From Reichenbachiella agariperforans (GTDB lineage: Bacteria > Bacteroidota > Bacteroidia > Cytophagales > Cyclobacteriaceae): DNA of 64,000 nucleotides. The translations under genes and the position numbers were made by a program. Location of the stretch: positions 310,001 to 374,000 of the forward strand of contig NZ_FRAA01000003.1 in NCBI RefSeq assembly GCF_900142205.1, written 5' to 3'. Of this stretch, positions 52,811-61,292 are shown in pieces. Position 1 is the stretch's first letter, and each line of letters starts with the position of its first letter. The notes under the pieces are model-generated. The model saw only the letters and a program-made list of their open reading frames with translations, was not told the DNA's origin and ran no database searches.

Positions 52811-55210
52811 TTAAGGATTAATATCCTTAAGGTCTATTTCTAAATAAGTCCCTTTGAAGTTCTGGTTGTAGACGCCCATCACCAGTTTCTTGCTCTTCGG
52901 GTCGGGGATTACCTCTATCGCAGCTCGTCCATTGGCCATATTGATCACTTCGCTACCTGTAGGTGTCCCCTGATCTTTGACAAGTTCTCCTCCAGCCAAA
53001 CATTGAAAGTAGGCTCTATCCTCATAGTCCAAACAACGCAACCCTTTCTTGTCTATAGCTCTGGCACTGACGAGATAGTGTCCATTGTCTAGACGCTCGG
53101 CTGCTAACACAATCTGATCAGGTGCGCCAGCCTGCTCGAAACTATAGCTGACTACCAAAGAATCGGCAGCAATCACTTTTCTACCCTTGTATCCTATCGC
53201 CTCGAAGACATTCTCACCCTCCTGAAATTCCACATCCCAATTGAGCCCACAGGCTGGATACTGGCTCATGTCTCTTGTTTTCTTGCCGAGGCTCTTGCCA
53301 TTCAATATCAACTCTACCGTCTCGTTGTTGCTGAATACAGATATATTTTTAGTTTTCCCTTCTGGACCAGATCGCTCAGTCCACGTGTGGGATTCGATGT
53401 AAACAAAAGGCTCATCTGACCAGTAGCTCTTGAATACATAATAGGCATCTTTGGGCTTTCCCGACCGGTCGGCGAGTCCCTTTTCGTTGAGATAGGGAAT
53501 GTCATTTTCAGGCCTAAGTGGCGTCCCGAAATCCTTGAAAGCCCACTGTGCCGACCCTGCGAACTGGTCATGAGATTCAGAAATGGATAAATACCAATCA
53601 AATAAATCTACGATGTAGTTTTCGCTCCAGTCACCATCATTGGCAATATTGGGATACTCCACCTGATTGATGGGTTCTTCCCAATCTCCAGCACTGATCT
53701 CACCATCTCCAGTGATCGGATTTTCGCTATGTCGACCGACGAAACTTGACCCTCCATACTCCATGTGTAGGAAATGATCATATTTGGCCAGTGACTTTTC
53801 GAGCGCATTTTCATAGCCCTTGTATGTGCCAGAGTACCAACCAGACCAAATCGACGGACTGAACACATCGACGATATCAGCACCTGCGTAATACTTGCGA
53901 ATGGAAGTCTTTCTGCTAGGGTCAAGTTCATGCGATAGGTCATTGAGCTCGGATAAAAACGCATTGATCTCCTCCTCGTCATCTCCGTTTTCAAAATCTG
54001 GCAGCCAATAGATTTCATTGCCCAATGACCACAGAATCACACTTGGGTGGTTGTAATTCTGATCGATCATTTCAGTGAGTAGATTCTTCGTATTGGTTTT
54101 CCACGTATCGTCTCCTACTCCTCCGCGACACCACGGCAATTCATCCCAGACTAGAATACCTAGCTCATCACAGGCTTTGTAGATTTCTGGATCTTGTGGA
54201 TAGTGTGCCAAGCGAACGAAATTCGCCCCCATGCCTTTGATCATCTCCATATCCTGACGGTGCATTTCATTAGGAAGAGCTGCACCGATCCCAGCAGACT
54301 CCTCATGGCGATGCGTACCACGCAGCAAGAGCCGTTTACCATTGAGATAAAAAGGGCCATTTTGGGTAAATTCGAACCAGCGATAGCCGTAGCGGTCATC
54401 GACTGTATCGACCACTTTTCCATCCTTGATCAACTCTACTTGCACTTGGTACAGTTGCGGATTGTTCACGTCCCATAGTTTTGGTTTTCTGATCTCAAAA
54501 TCAATAGACTGTGTCGCTTTGGCTGCCGTCTCTTGGTCATAGACCACTTTCCCTTTTGGATCAGTGACTCTCGTTCTGACTGTATAAGCAGTCGTTTCAG
54601 TTCCATCTAATGTGACATCTATCAGAGTAGATGCACTACTTTCACTCACTACTGGTGTGGAAACCTGCACAGAAGATACCCGTGTCTTGTGGGTCTTGAC
54701 CAGCCAGACATCACGTGTGATGCCACCATAGATGAAGAAATCAGATTTCTGAGAAGGAATGATTTGGCGATCATAGCTGTTGTCTACTCGTACGCTCACG
54801 GTATTAACCCCTTCCACCAAATAAGTCGTCATCTCTGCCTCAAAGCCTATATATCCGCCGATATGAGTAGTTGCCAAGTTGCCATTGATGTATACCTCCG
54901 TAGTAATATTCGCTCCTTCGAAATAAAGGAAATACCTATCACCCTCAGACAAACGCTCTACCTCAAACGACTTTTTGTACCAGCTGGCATTTCGTCTGTA
55001 TCCAGGAGCCTGGTCCATCACGTCAGTAGCATTCCAAGTATGAGGGAGGTCGATCCGCTCCCATCCTGCCTGCTGATTCGCTTCTACCCATGTAGATACA
55101 GGCTGCTCTAGATAGTCCCAATCGGAATTAAACTTGCTTTTCTCTCTCTCCATTGCCCAGCCTCCGTATGCGATCAGTACGCCAAGCATAATTCCTAATA
55201 TTCTCTTCAT
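52811..55210 (-). CDS. Glycoside hydrolase family 2 enzyme
   Basis: A 799-residue exported glycosidase. Signal peptide (1-19), jelly-roll sugar-binding domain (about 25-180, IDLPHTWNATDVMD, SWYKKSFEV), Ig-like domain (about 185-280), TIM barrel (about 285-590) and C-terminal Ig-like regions. The acid/base glutamate is in SLGNEIYW and the nucleophile in HMEYGGSS. RGTHRHEESAGIGAALP is the typical barrel entry. GH2 includes beta-galactosidase, beta-glucuronidase and mannosidase activities; the substrate is not fixed by these motifs. It is placed between GH88 and the beta-helix proteins on one transcript. Confidence 0.9.
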   Translation of the reverse strand: MKRILGIMLGVLIAYGGWAMEREKSKFNSDWDYLEQPVSTWVEANQQAGWERIDLPHTWNATDVMDQAPGYRRNASWYKKSFEVERLSEGDRYFLYFEGANITTEVYINGNLATTHIGGYIGFEAEMTTYLVEGVNTVSVRVDNSYDRQIIPSQKSDFFIYGGITRDVWLVKTHKTRVSSVQVSTPVVSESSASTLIDVTLDGTETTAYTVRTRVTDPKGKVVYDQETAAKATQSIDFEIRKPKLWDVNNPQLYQVQVELIKDGKVVDTVDDRYGYRWFEFTQNGPFYLNGKRLLLRGTHRHEESAGIGAALPNEMHRQDMEMIKGMGANFVRLAHYPQDPEIYKACDELGILVWDELPWCRGGVGDDTWKTNTKNLLTEMIDQNYNHPSVILWSLGNEIYWLPDFENGDDEEEINAFLSELNDLSHELDPSRKTSIRKYYAGADIVDVFSPSIWSGWYSGTYKGYENALEKSLAKYDHFLHMEYGGSSFVGRHSENPITGDGEISAGDWEEPINQVEYPNIANDGDWSENYIVDLFDWYLSISESHDQFAGSAQWAFKDFGTPLRPENDIPYLNEKGLADRSGKPKDAYYVFKSYWSDEPFVYIESHTWTERSGPEGKTKNISVFSNNETVELILNGKSLGKKTRDMSQYPACGLNWDVEFQEGENVFEAIGYKGRKVIAADSLVVSYSFEQAGAPDQIVLAAERLDNGHYLVSARAIDKKGLRCLDYEDRAYFQCLAGGELVKDQGTPTGSEVINMANGRAAIEVIPDPKSKKLVMGVYNQNFKGTYLEIDLKDINP

Positions 55211-55288
55211 TTCATTGATTTTACTCCCGAAATACGCCTTTCAGGATAATTATTCATTAATCTCTCTCGGACAAACAACTACACTATA

Positions 55289-56485
55289 CTACTGTCCCGA
55301 ACGCATCGACCGATAGAGTGCCTCCAAAAAGTAATAATCTGCATAGGCGATCGGCTGATCTATCTCATCATCCTTTGGGTAGTTGCCCGTGCTATGACCT
55401 AGCAAAAATGGCACGGTCAAACCTGCAGGTAGTATATAAGCCTCCGAATCCATTGCATCCAAAATAGCCAATGCAAAAGGTGCATATCGCTCGTCCGTAG
55501 TGTTCTCGTTTAGCTCCAATAATGCAGAAGCAATGACCGCTGCTGCCGAAGCATCTCTCGGTGCATCTGGAATACTCGGATCTTTCATATCCCAGTAGAA
55601 AATTTTATCCTCTGGCAAATTGTCCAAGGTCATGAGGTAATCCGCGATTTGTTCCGCTTGCGCTAAGAATGCTGGATTTTGAGTATATCGATAAGCCATC
55701 ACAAACCCATAGAGTCCCCAACCCTGACCTCTCGACCAGACCGACTCATCGTTCAAGCCTTGGTGGGTGATCTTCTGTACAGGTTGTCCTGTCTCTACAT
55801 CATAGTCCACTACATGGTAGCTACTGTTGTCTGAACGGAAATGATTCTCCATCGTCAGCGTCGCATGTGATACGGCGGCCTGATGATAGCTACTGTCTCC
55901 TGTCAGACGCGTCGCCTGAAAGAGCAACTCTAGATTGAGCATGTTGTCAATGATCACAGGATACTGCCATCTATCTTGGCCAAAATCCCATGATTTGATG
56001 CATCCAACCTTAGGATCAAAACGGGTCATCAGTGTCTTGGCACTTTGGATCAGCACTGCTTTGTAATGCTCGTTTTGGGTAATCTCATACGCCTTACCGA
56101 TACTACTGTAGACCTTGAACCCCATATCATGGGTACGGCCATTCCATTGCTCCCTTTCCATGAAAGGAATCCACTGCTCTGCGCGATCGAGATATTTTTT
56201 CTCTCCCGTCAAATGATACAAATAAATCATCGAGCCAGGAAAAAAACCGCTCGTCCAATCCGAGGATCCTACACCTCTCACTTCTTTATTCTCCTCTAAA
56301 CTCCTAGGAAACTTCGTAGAATCCACTTCATAGTTGAGTAGATAGTGAAACCGAGCACTTAAGCTCGGTTTCACTGTTAAAGAATTTGTTGTCTCATCTT
56401 TTTCTTTGCTATCCTGCTGGGTATTTTCCTCACACCCTAGGGCAATCGCTAAAATCAGTACAAATAAAATTCTTGTTTTTATCAT
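55289..56485 (-). CDS. GH88 unsaturated glucuronyl hydrolase
   Basis: A 398-residue (alpha/alpha)6-barrel lipoprotein (lipobox LAIALGC, Cys18). GH88 enzymes remove the delta-4,5-unsaturated uronic acid left at the non-reducing end by polysaccharide lyases. Catalytic aspartates are present: D120 in RTHDMGF and D180 in PVIIDNMLNLELLF. Further family marks are SDWTSGFFPGSMIYLY, HVVDYD, and SVWSRGQGWGLYGFVMAYR. Its ATG shares one base with the susD stop. Its presence predicts a lyase in the same locus and a glucuronate- or iduronate-containing substrate. Confidence 0.9.
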   Translation of the reverse strand: MIKTRILFVLILAIALGCEENTQQDSKEKDETTNSLTVKPSLSARFHYLLNYEVDSTKFPRSLEENKEVRGVGSSDWTSGFFPGSMIYLYHLTGEKKYLDRAEQWIPFMEREQWNGRTHDMGFKVYSSIGKAYEITQNEHYKAVLIQSAKTLMTRFDPKVGCIKSWDFGQDRWQYPVIIDNMLNLELLFQATRLTGDSSYHQAAVSHATLTMENHFRSDNSSYHVVDYDVETGQPVQKITHQGLNDESVWSRGQGWGLYGFVMAYRYTQNPAFLAQAEQIADYLMTLDNLPEDKIFYWDMKDPSIPDAPRDASAAAVIASALLELNENTTDERYAPFALAILDAMDSEAYILPAGLTVPFLLGHSTGNYPKDDEIDQPIAYADYYFLEALYRSMRSGQ

Positions 56486-58068
56486 TAGTAATTATCGTTT
56501 TGATCCAAGTTCGGGTTTCTATCCACATCCGCTTGATATTTAGGAAATAAATAATCTTTTGCTGGATTAAAACTCTGTGGTTCTCGTCCAGTAGCACCAA
56601 ATACCTCTGCTCCCAACTGCCTTCTCTGAATGTCATACCATCTACCTCCTTCGAATGCTAGCTCCAATCTACGCTCCTCCAATACTTCGTCTCGAAATGC
56701 GTCAACAGACATCCCTGTCGCTACATTGGCTGGTACAGCACTATCATTAGACACATCACCATCCAACTCTCTACGCGCTCTCATCCGTATCTCATTGATA
56801 TAACCTTCCGCTTCAGCATTAGCTCCTGAATTCATCTCGTTCAACGCTTCGGCAGCTATCAACAGCACCTCAGCATAGCGCATCACAGGAAAATCTACGT
56901 CAGAATCTCTACCATTATTGCCAGACAAAGTACCTGCCTCACCAGATGCACGAAAATATTTTGCGATATGTGGTCTAGATACGTTTCGAGCAATATTCTC
57001 CCATGAGGTATAAGGAGTTGATACCCCTTGATAAATCAGTAAAGTATCAAAACTCACAGCACGACGGTAGTCCTGTGCATCCCAGTCCTCGAATACATTT
57101 AAAGCAGGCACAGCCACACTCCAGCCTTCTCCTGTCGAAAAGCGCTCATCACCTCTCGGTCCTGTGACAGAAGCCAAGTAGTCGGTGGCAGCATTGGCTC
57201 CCCCTAGAGAACCCGGGTTACCAGCAGCATCATTCCCTACAAAATTCACTTCGAACATCACTTCGTTAGATGCATTAGGCAATGACGGGTCATATAGTGC
57301 TGCATAATCTGCTTCCAGATTGTACATAAACTTGCCACTGTTGTCTATCACGTATTTAGCTTCATCATAAGCATCAGACCAATCGCCTCGCGTCAAATGC
57401 ACAGAAGCCAAAAAACCCGCAGCAGTACCTTTGCCAGGTCTAGACCTCATCGTCGGGACATCAGGCAACCATTGTTTGGCATATTCTAGATCCTCTATGA
57501 TTCCTTCATACACATCTGACTCAGCACTCTGAGGCAATGTGTAGGCTAAATCAGCATCCGAAAAAGCAAAATCAATGTAAGGAATCTCTCCAAATAGACG
57601 AACAAAATTGTAATGAACATAGGCCCGCAAAAAGCGTCCTTCGGCTATCACTGGATTGATCTGATCCTCTGGCGCATCCAAGCCTTCTCCTCCTTCAATG
57701 GCGTAATTGACTGCTGCCAATATCTGGTACCCCATAGGCCAAAAGCTACCAACCATCCCACTGTTCGCACTCATAGCCATCTGATCCACTTCGATACGTG
57801 CAGAAGAGGTAGTCATATCACCGATCGTGACCATATCCCCTCTCAGGATTAGTGAAAGAGATATTTTTCTCCCCATGAAGTTCTCATGTGCCAGCAGAGA
57901 GTATCCTCCACTAACGCCATTGGCTACATCCTGTGGTGTCTTATAAACCGCCTCAGGTGCCAATAACCCTACAGGCTCTTCGTCTAGTGTACCGCATGAA
58001 TATGTACCTAATACGAGCATCGATAGACATGCTATCACTGTATATTTTATATTCTTCATTTTCTTCAA
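56485..58068 (-). CDS. SusD-like outer-membrane glycan-binding lipoprotein
   Basis: A 527-residue lipoprotein (lipobox LVLGTYSC) with the SusD helical TPR frame: GVSGGYSLLAHENF, AEGRFLRAYVHYNFVRLFGEIPY, and the RagB/SusD C-terminal part (PVMRYAEVLLIAAEALNEM, RRLELAFEGGRWYDIQRR). It caps the SusC transporter and binds the oligosaccharide at the cell surface. The gene starts 2 bases after the susC stop; GH88 follows with a 1-base overlap. A second ATG 9 bases inside is an equally good start. Confidence 0.94.
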   Translation of the reverse strand: MKKMKNIKYTVIACLSMLVLGTYSCGTLDEEPVGLLAPEAVYKTPQDVANGVSGGYSLLAHENFMGRKISLSLILRGDMVTIGDMTTSSARIEVDQMAMSANSGMVGSFWPMGYQILAAVNYAIEGGEGLDAPEDQINPVIAEGRFLRAYVHYNFVRLFGEIPYIDFAFSDADLAYTLPQSAESDVYEGIIEDLEYAKQWLPDVPTMRSRPGKGTAAGFLASVHLTRGDWSDAYDEAKYVIDNSGKFMYNLEADYAALYDPSLPNASNEVMFEVNFVGNDAAGNPGSLGGANAATDYLASVTGPRGDERFSTGEGWSVAVPALNVFEDWDAQDYRRAVSFDTLLIYQGVSTPYTSWENIARNVSRPHIAKYFRASGEAGTLSGNNGRDSDVDFPVMRYAEVLLIAAEALNEMNSGANAEAEGYINEIRMRARRELDGDVSNDSAVPANVATGMSVDAFRDEVLEERRLELAFEGGRWYDIQRRQLGAEVFGATGREPQSFNPAKDYLFPKYQADVDRNPNLDQNDNY

Positions 58069-58070
58069 TT

Positions 58071-61000
58071 TTAAAGTCCTAAGTTGATTCCAAAAGTGTA
58101 TGCACGGACATTAGGATAACTCGCATAATCCAAGCCTATGTTTCGGTTGCCATCCGCTCCACTGCCTGAGTTTTGATAACCGACCTCTGGGTCTAGCCCT
58201 GGATAATCTGTCATCGTGAGCAGGTTCTGCCCACTGACATAGAGACGCAGCGACCTGATGAAAGTCTTGTCCAAAATGGTCTTTGGGAAAGTATACCCTA
58301 AAGTCACATTTTTCAACCGTACATAGCTGGCGTCATACACATACTTGTCAGACACCCTAAATGCTCTCGTAGAAGAGGCCTTTGGCACATCCGTATTAGG
58401 ATCTGTAGGCGTCCATCTATCCAATGCTGATGATAGCACGTTACTCTTGCCTGACATGGTTTCTAACTCCATGTTCGTAAAGCTGAGCATGTCATTGCCA
58501 TGTACGCCTTGGATGAAAATATTGAGATCGAAATTCTTGTAACCGAAACTGTTGTTAAATGACCACACAAAATCTGGGTGGGGATTGCCAATGATTTTTC
58601 TATCCTCTCCTGAAAGGAGTCCATCTGGCTCACCATCAGGCCCAGAGATATCGGCATAGCTCTCGCCTCCTGCCTCTTGCTCAAAACCAGACCCAGGAAT
58701 GAACGCATCTCCTGTTTGATAAATCCCCTGATAATCATACCCATAGAATACGCCCACTGGCTGACCTTCTAAGAGCAGTTGTGATGAGCCATCTAACAAA
58801 AAGTGACCTGGCTCTTGCCCATAGAACTCTACCGAATCAGGCAACTCTAGCACCTCATTTCGGTTGGCAGAGATGATGAAATCTGAATTCCATGTAAACT
58901 CTCCTACCAAATTCTTGGTACTCAGCATAAACTCAAACCCTTTGTTACTCACCTTTCCGATGTTTTGTAACTGTGTCCCTACACCTACATAAGATGGCAA
59001 TTGTCTCTGAAACAGCAGGTCGCTCGTGATCTTCTCATAGTAGTCCATCACTACGTTGACACGCCCCTCGAATAGTCCTATATCCAACCCTACATCGACC
59101 TGGCTAGTCGTCTCCCACGTCAAGTCAGGGTTAGCAAGTGTACCTACCGCGAGGGCATTACCACCTGGTACGATGGAGTAAGTCGGCTCTAGACTGGCCA
59201 ATGATTGGTAAGGGCCAATCGCTTGATTTCCAGTGAGTCCGTAGCTACCTCTCAGCTTCAGTTGTGTCAAGAAGTTCAGGTCATCCATAAAGCTCTCGCC
59301 TTTGATATCCCATGCAACTGCTCCTGATGGAAAAAATGCCCACTTGTTGTTCGCCGCAAAATTAGATGCGCCATCGTATCTACCCGTAAAAGTCAACACA
59401 TACTTGTTTTGTAAAGAATAGTTAGCTCTCGAATAGAACGACTTGATAGTCGACTCTGTTAGACTAGAAGTAGGTGTATTAGGTACAGCTCCCTGATCCA
59501 ATGACCAGAAACGACCTGCATCGGTAATAAAACCTTGGCTAGAAGCCTTCCATGCTTCTGATGTGTTTTTCTGAAAAGAATACCCAGTCACCCATGTCAA
59601 ACGATGTGGACCGTATTCTTTGTCCACGGTAAAGTAGTTCTCACTAATGACCGAAGACTGTTTGCGTGACTCGATTCCACCAAGACCATCAGCTCCTTGG
59701 CCTCTGATCAGCGTAGTTGGCCAGTACTCGCCATCTCTCCAGTTGGTAGAGCCTATCCCTAAGGTAGTTTTGAAACTCAACCAATCGGTGAATTTCAAAT
59801 CCGCATAAACATTGCTCTGAAAACGATCCGTGACACGTTCTCTGTCATACTGAGTAGCCATCGCTACGGGATTGTCTAGTTGATCCCCTATGGTGGATCG
59901 CGTGTACATACCATTGGCATCATAGATCCCTAAGTCGGGGTTAAACCTAAAGGCAGTACTCGTCACGCCTGCTTGTCCAGCTCCACCAGACCCCTCTTGG
60001 GTACGTACACCGACATTCGTACCTCGGCGACCATACATGCTCATGCCTAGCTTAAGAAATTTGGTTGCTTCTACGTTTACGTTTCCGTTAAGTGAATATC
60101 GCTTGTACTCCGATCCGACAACTACTCCCTGCTGATCAAAGTAGGTACCTGACAAGTAATAGGTCACATTCTCTGCTCCTCCACTCACTGAGAGCTGATT
60201 GTTCGAGATGATACCTGTTTGGTAAATTTCGTCCTGCCAGTTGGTATCCGATCCGAGATTAGTATAAGGAGCGAACTCGTTCATATAATCCGTAAACTCC
60301 GCCGCATTGAGCAGATCCAGCTGTTTGGTTGGAGACTGGGTACTATATGATGAATTAAAATCGATTTTTATTTTTCCTTTAGATCCCTTTTTGGTCGTCA
60401 CCATGATGACACCATTGGCTCCTCTAGAACCATAGATCGCGGTAGCCGAAGCATCTTTGAGCACTTCGATAGAAGCGATATCTTCTGGTGGAGGCATCTC
60501 TGCCCCCACAAATCCATCTACAACCGTAATCGGATCACTACTGGCGTTGATGGAAGTTCCACCTCTGATTTTGACATTAAAGCTCGCACCCGGCTGACCA
60601 CCATTGTTAGAGTTGATCTGTACACCAGCAGCTCGCCCCTGTAGCGTCTGCGTAGCTGAGAGTGCTGGGAACGCTGCAATATCTGCGGACTTCACCGAGG
60701 AGACTGATCCTGACAGGTCACTCTTTTTGACTGTACCATATCCTACCACGACGACTTCCTCTAGTGAGGTGTAGTCTTCTTCTAATTGGACATCTATCTG
60801 TGATTGGTTATTGACTGGTACTTTGACTGTTTTGTATCCCACAAAGGATATCACCAATACCGCATCAGGTGATGCTTCTATTGTAAATGCACCATCAAAA
60901 TCCGTAACTGTACCTATACTCGTCCCCTCTATCAAAACGGCTGCTCCTGGTATCCCAGATTCATCGTTAAATGAGGTCACGACACCTTGTACTTTGTTAC

Positions 61001-61085
61001 TCTGAGCTTGTGCGGCTGATGAGGCCGCTGCTATCACTAGGATAGCGATCACAAGCTTAAAGCGTTTTAGTAAATCTTCTTTCAT
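58071..61085 (-). CDS. SusC-like TonB-dependent glycan transporter
   Basis: A 1004-residue outer-membrane transporter. The ATG at 61085 (MKEDLLKRFKLVIAILVIAA) is chosen over the open frame from 61166 because it gives the signal peptide. Order: carboxypeptidase-regulatory-like domain (about 30-115), the TonB-box region LEEVVVVGYGTVKKSDLSG, plug (about 130-235; GVQINSNNGGQPGASFNVKIRG, IEVLKDASATAIYGSRGANG), barrel to the C-terminal AYTFGINLGL. It imports oligosaccharides with SusD. First structural gene of the PUL, after the regulator. Confidence 0.95.
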   Translation of the reverse strand: MKEDLLKRFKLVIAILVIAAASSAAQAQSNKVQGVVTSFNDESGIPGAAVLIEGTSIGTVTDFDGAFTIEASPDAVLVISFVGYKTVKVPVNNQSQIDVQLEEDYTSLEEVVVVGYGTVKKSDLSGSVSSVKSADIAAFPALSATQTLQGRAAGVQINSNNGGQPGASFNVKIRGGTSINASSDPITVVDGFVGAEMPPPEDIASIEVLKDASATAIYGSRGANGVIMVTTKKGSKGKIKIDFNSSYSTQSPTKQLDLLNAAEFTDYMNEFAPYTNLGSDTNWQDEIYQTGIISNNQLSVSGGAENVTYYLSGTYFDQQGVVVGSEYKRYSLNGNVNVEATKFLKLGMSMYGRRGTNVGVRTQEGSGGAGQAGVTSTAFRFNPDLGIYDANGMYTRSTIGDQLDNPVAMATQYDRERVTDRFQSNVYADLKFTDWLSFKTTLGIGSTNWRDGEYWPTTLIRGQGADGLGGIESRKQSSVISENYFTVDKEYGPHRLTWVTGYSFQKNTSEAWKASSQGFITDAGRFWSLDQGAVPNTPTSSLTESTIKSFYSRANYSLQNKYVLTFTGRYDGASNFAANNKWAFFPSGAVAWDIKGESFMDDLNFLTQLKLRGSYGLTGNQAIGPYQSLASLEPTYSIVPGGNALAVGTLANPDLTWETTSQVDVGLDIGLFEGRVNVVMDYYEKITSDLLFQRQLPSYVGVGTQLQNIGKVSNKGFEFMLSTKNLVGEFTWNSDFIISANRNEVLELPDSVEFYGQEPGHFLLDGSSQLLLEGQPVGVFYGYDYQGIYQTGDAFIPGSGFEQEAGGESYADISGPDGEPDGLLSGEDRKIIGNPHPDFVWSFNNSFGYKNFDLNIFIQGVHGNDMLSFTNMELETMSGKSNVLSSALDRWTPTDPNTDVPKASSTRAFRVSDKYVYDASYVRLKNVTLGYTFPKTILDKTFIRSLRLYVSGQNLLTMTDYPGLDPEVGYQNSGSGADGNRNIGLDYASYPNVRAYTFGINLGL

Positions 61086-61228
61086 AAGATTGTTTTTTGT
61101 TAAATGAAATAAATTATGATGAGGGACATCATGACGATGAAAACACCTAATATCCACTCTTGCCAATGCTTTTTTAGATTCATGCTTTCTAAAAATTTAC
61201 ATGACAATTCTACTTTCGTTTAACAAAC

Positions 61229-61236
61229 CAAAAGTA
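61229..61236 (-). promoter_or_regulatory. -7 box candidate of the susC operon
   Basis: On the minus strand TACTTTTG matches TAnnTTTG and leaves a leader of about 135 bases before the susC ATG. No good TTTG -33 box is found, as expected for a promoter that needs an activator. Confidence 0.45.
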
Positions 61237-61244
61237 CAGAACAG

Positions 61245-61258
61245 GTACACTATTGTAC
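61245..61258. promoter_or_regulatory. Possible regulator-binding site upstream of susC
   Basis: GTAC-actatt-GTAC is a short repeat of self-complementary GTAC steps, 8 bases upstream of the -7 box, overlapping the weak -33 region. A binding site for the adjacent AraC-type regulator is possible; there is only one copy. Confidence 0.25.
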
Positions 61259-61292
61259 ATTTATATCCACTCAGGGGATTTATTTGATGATT

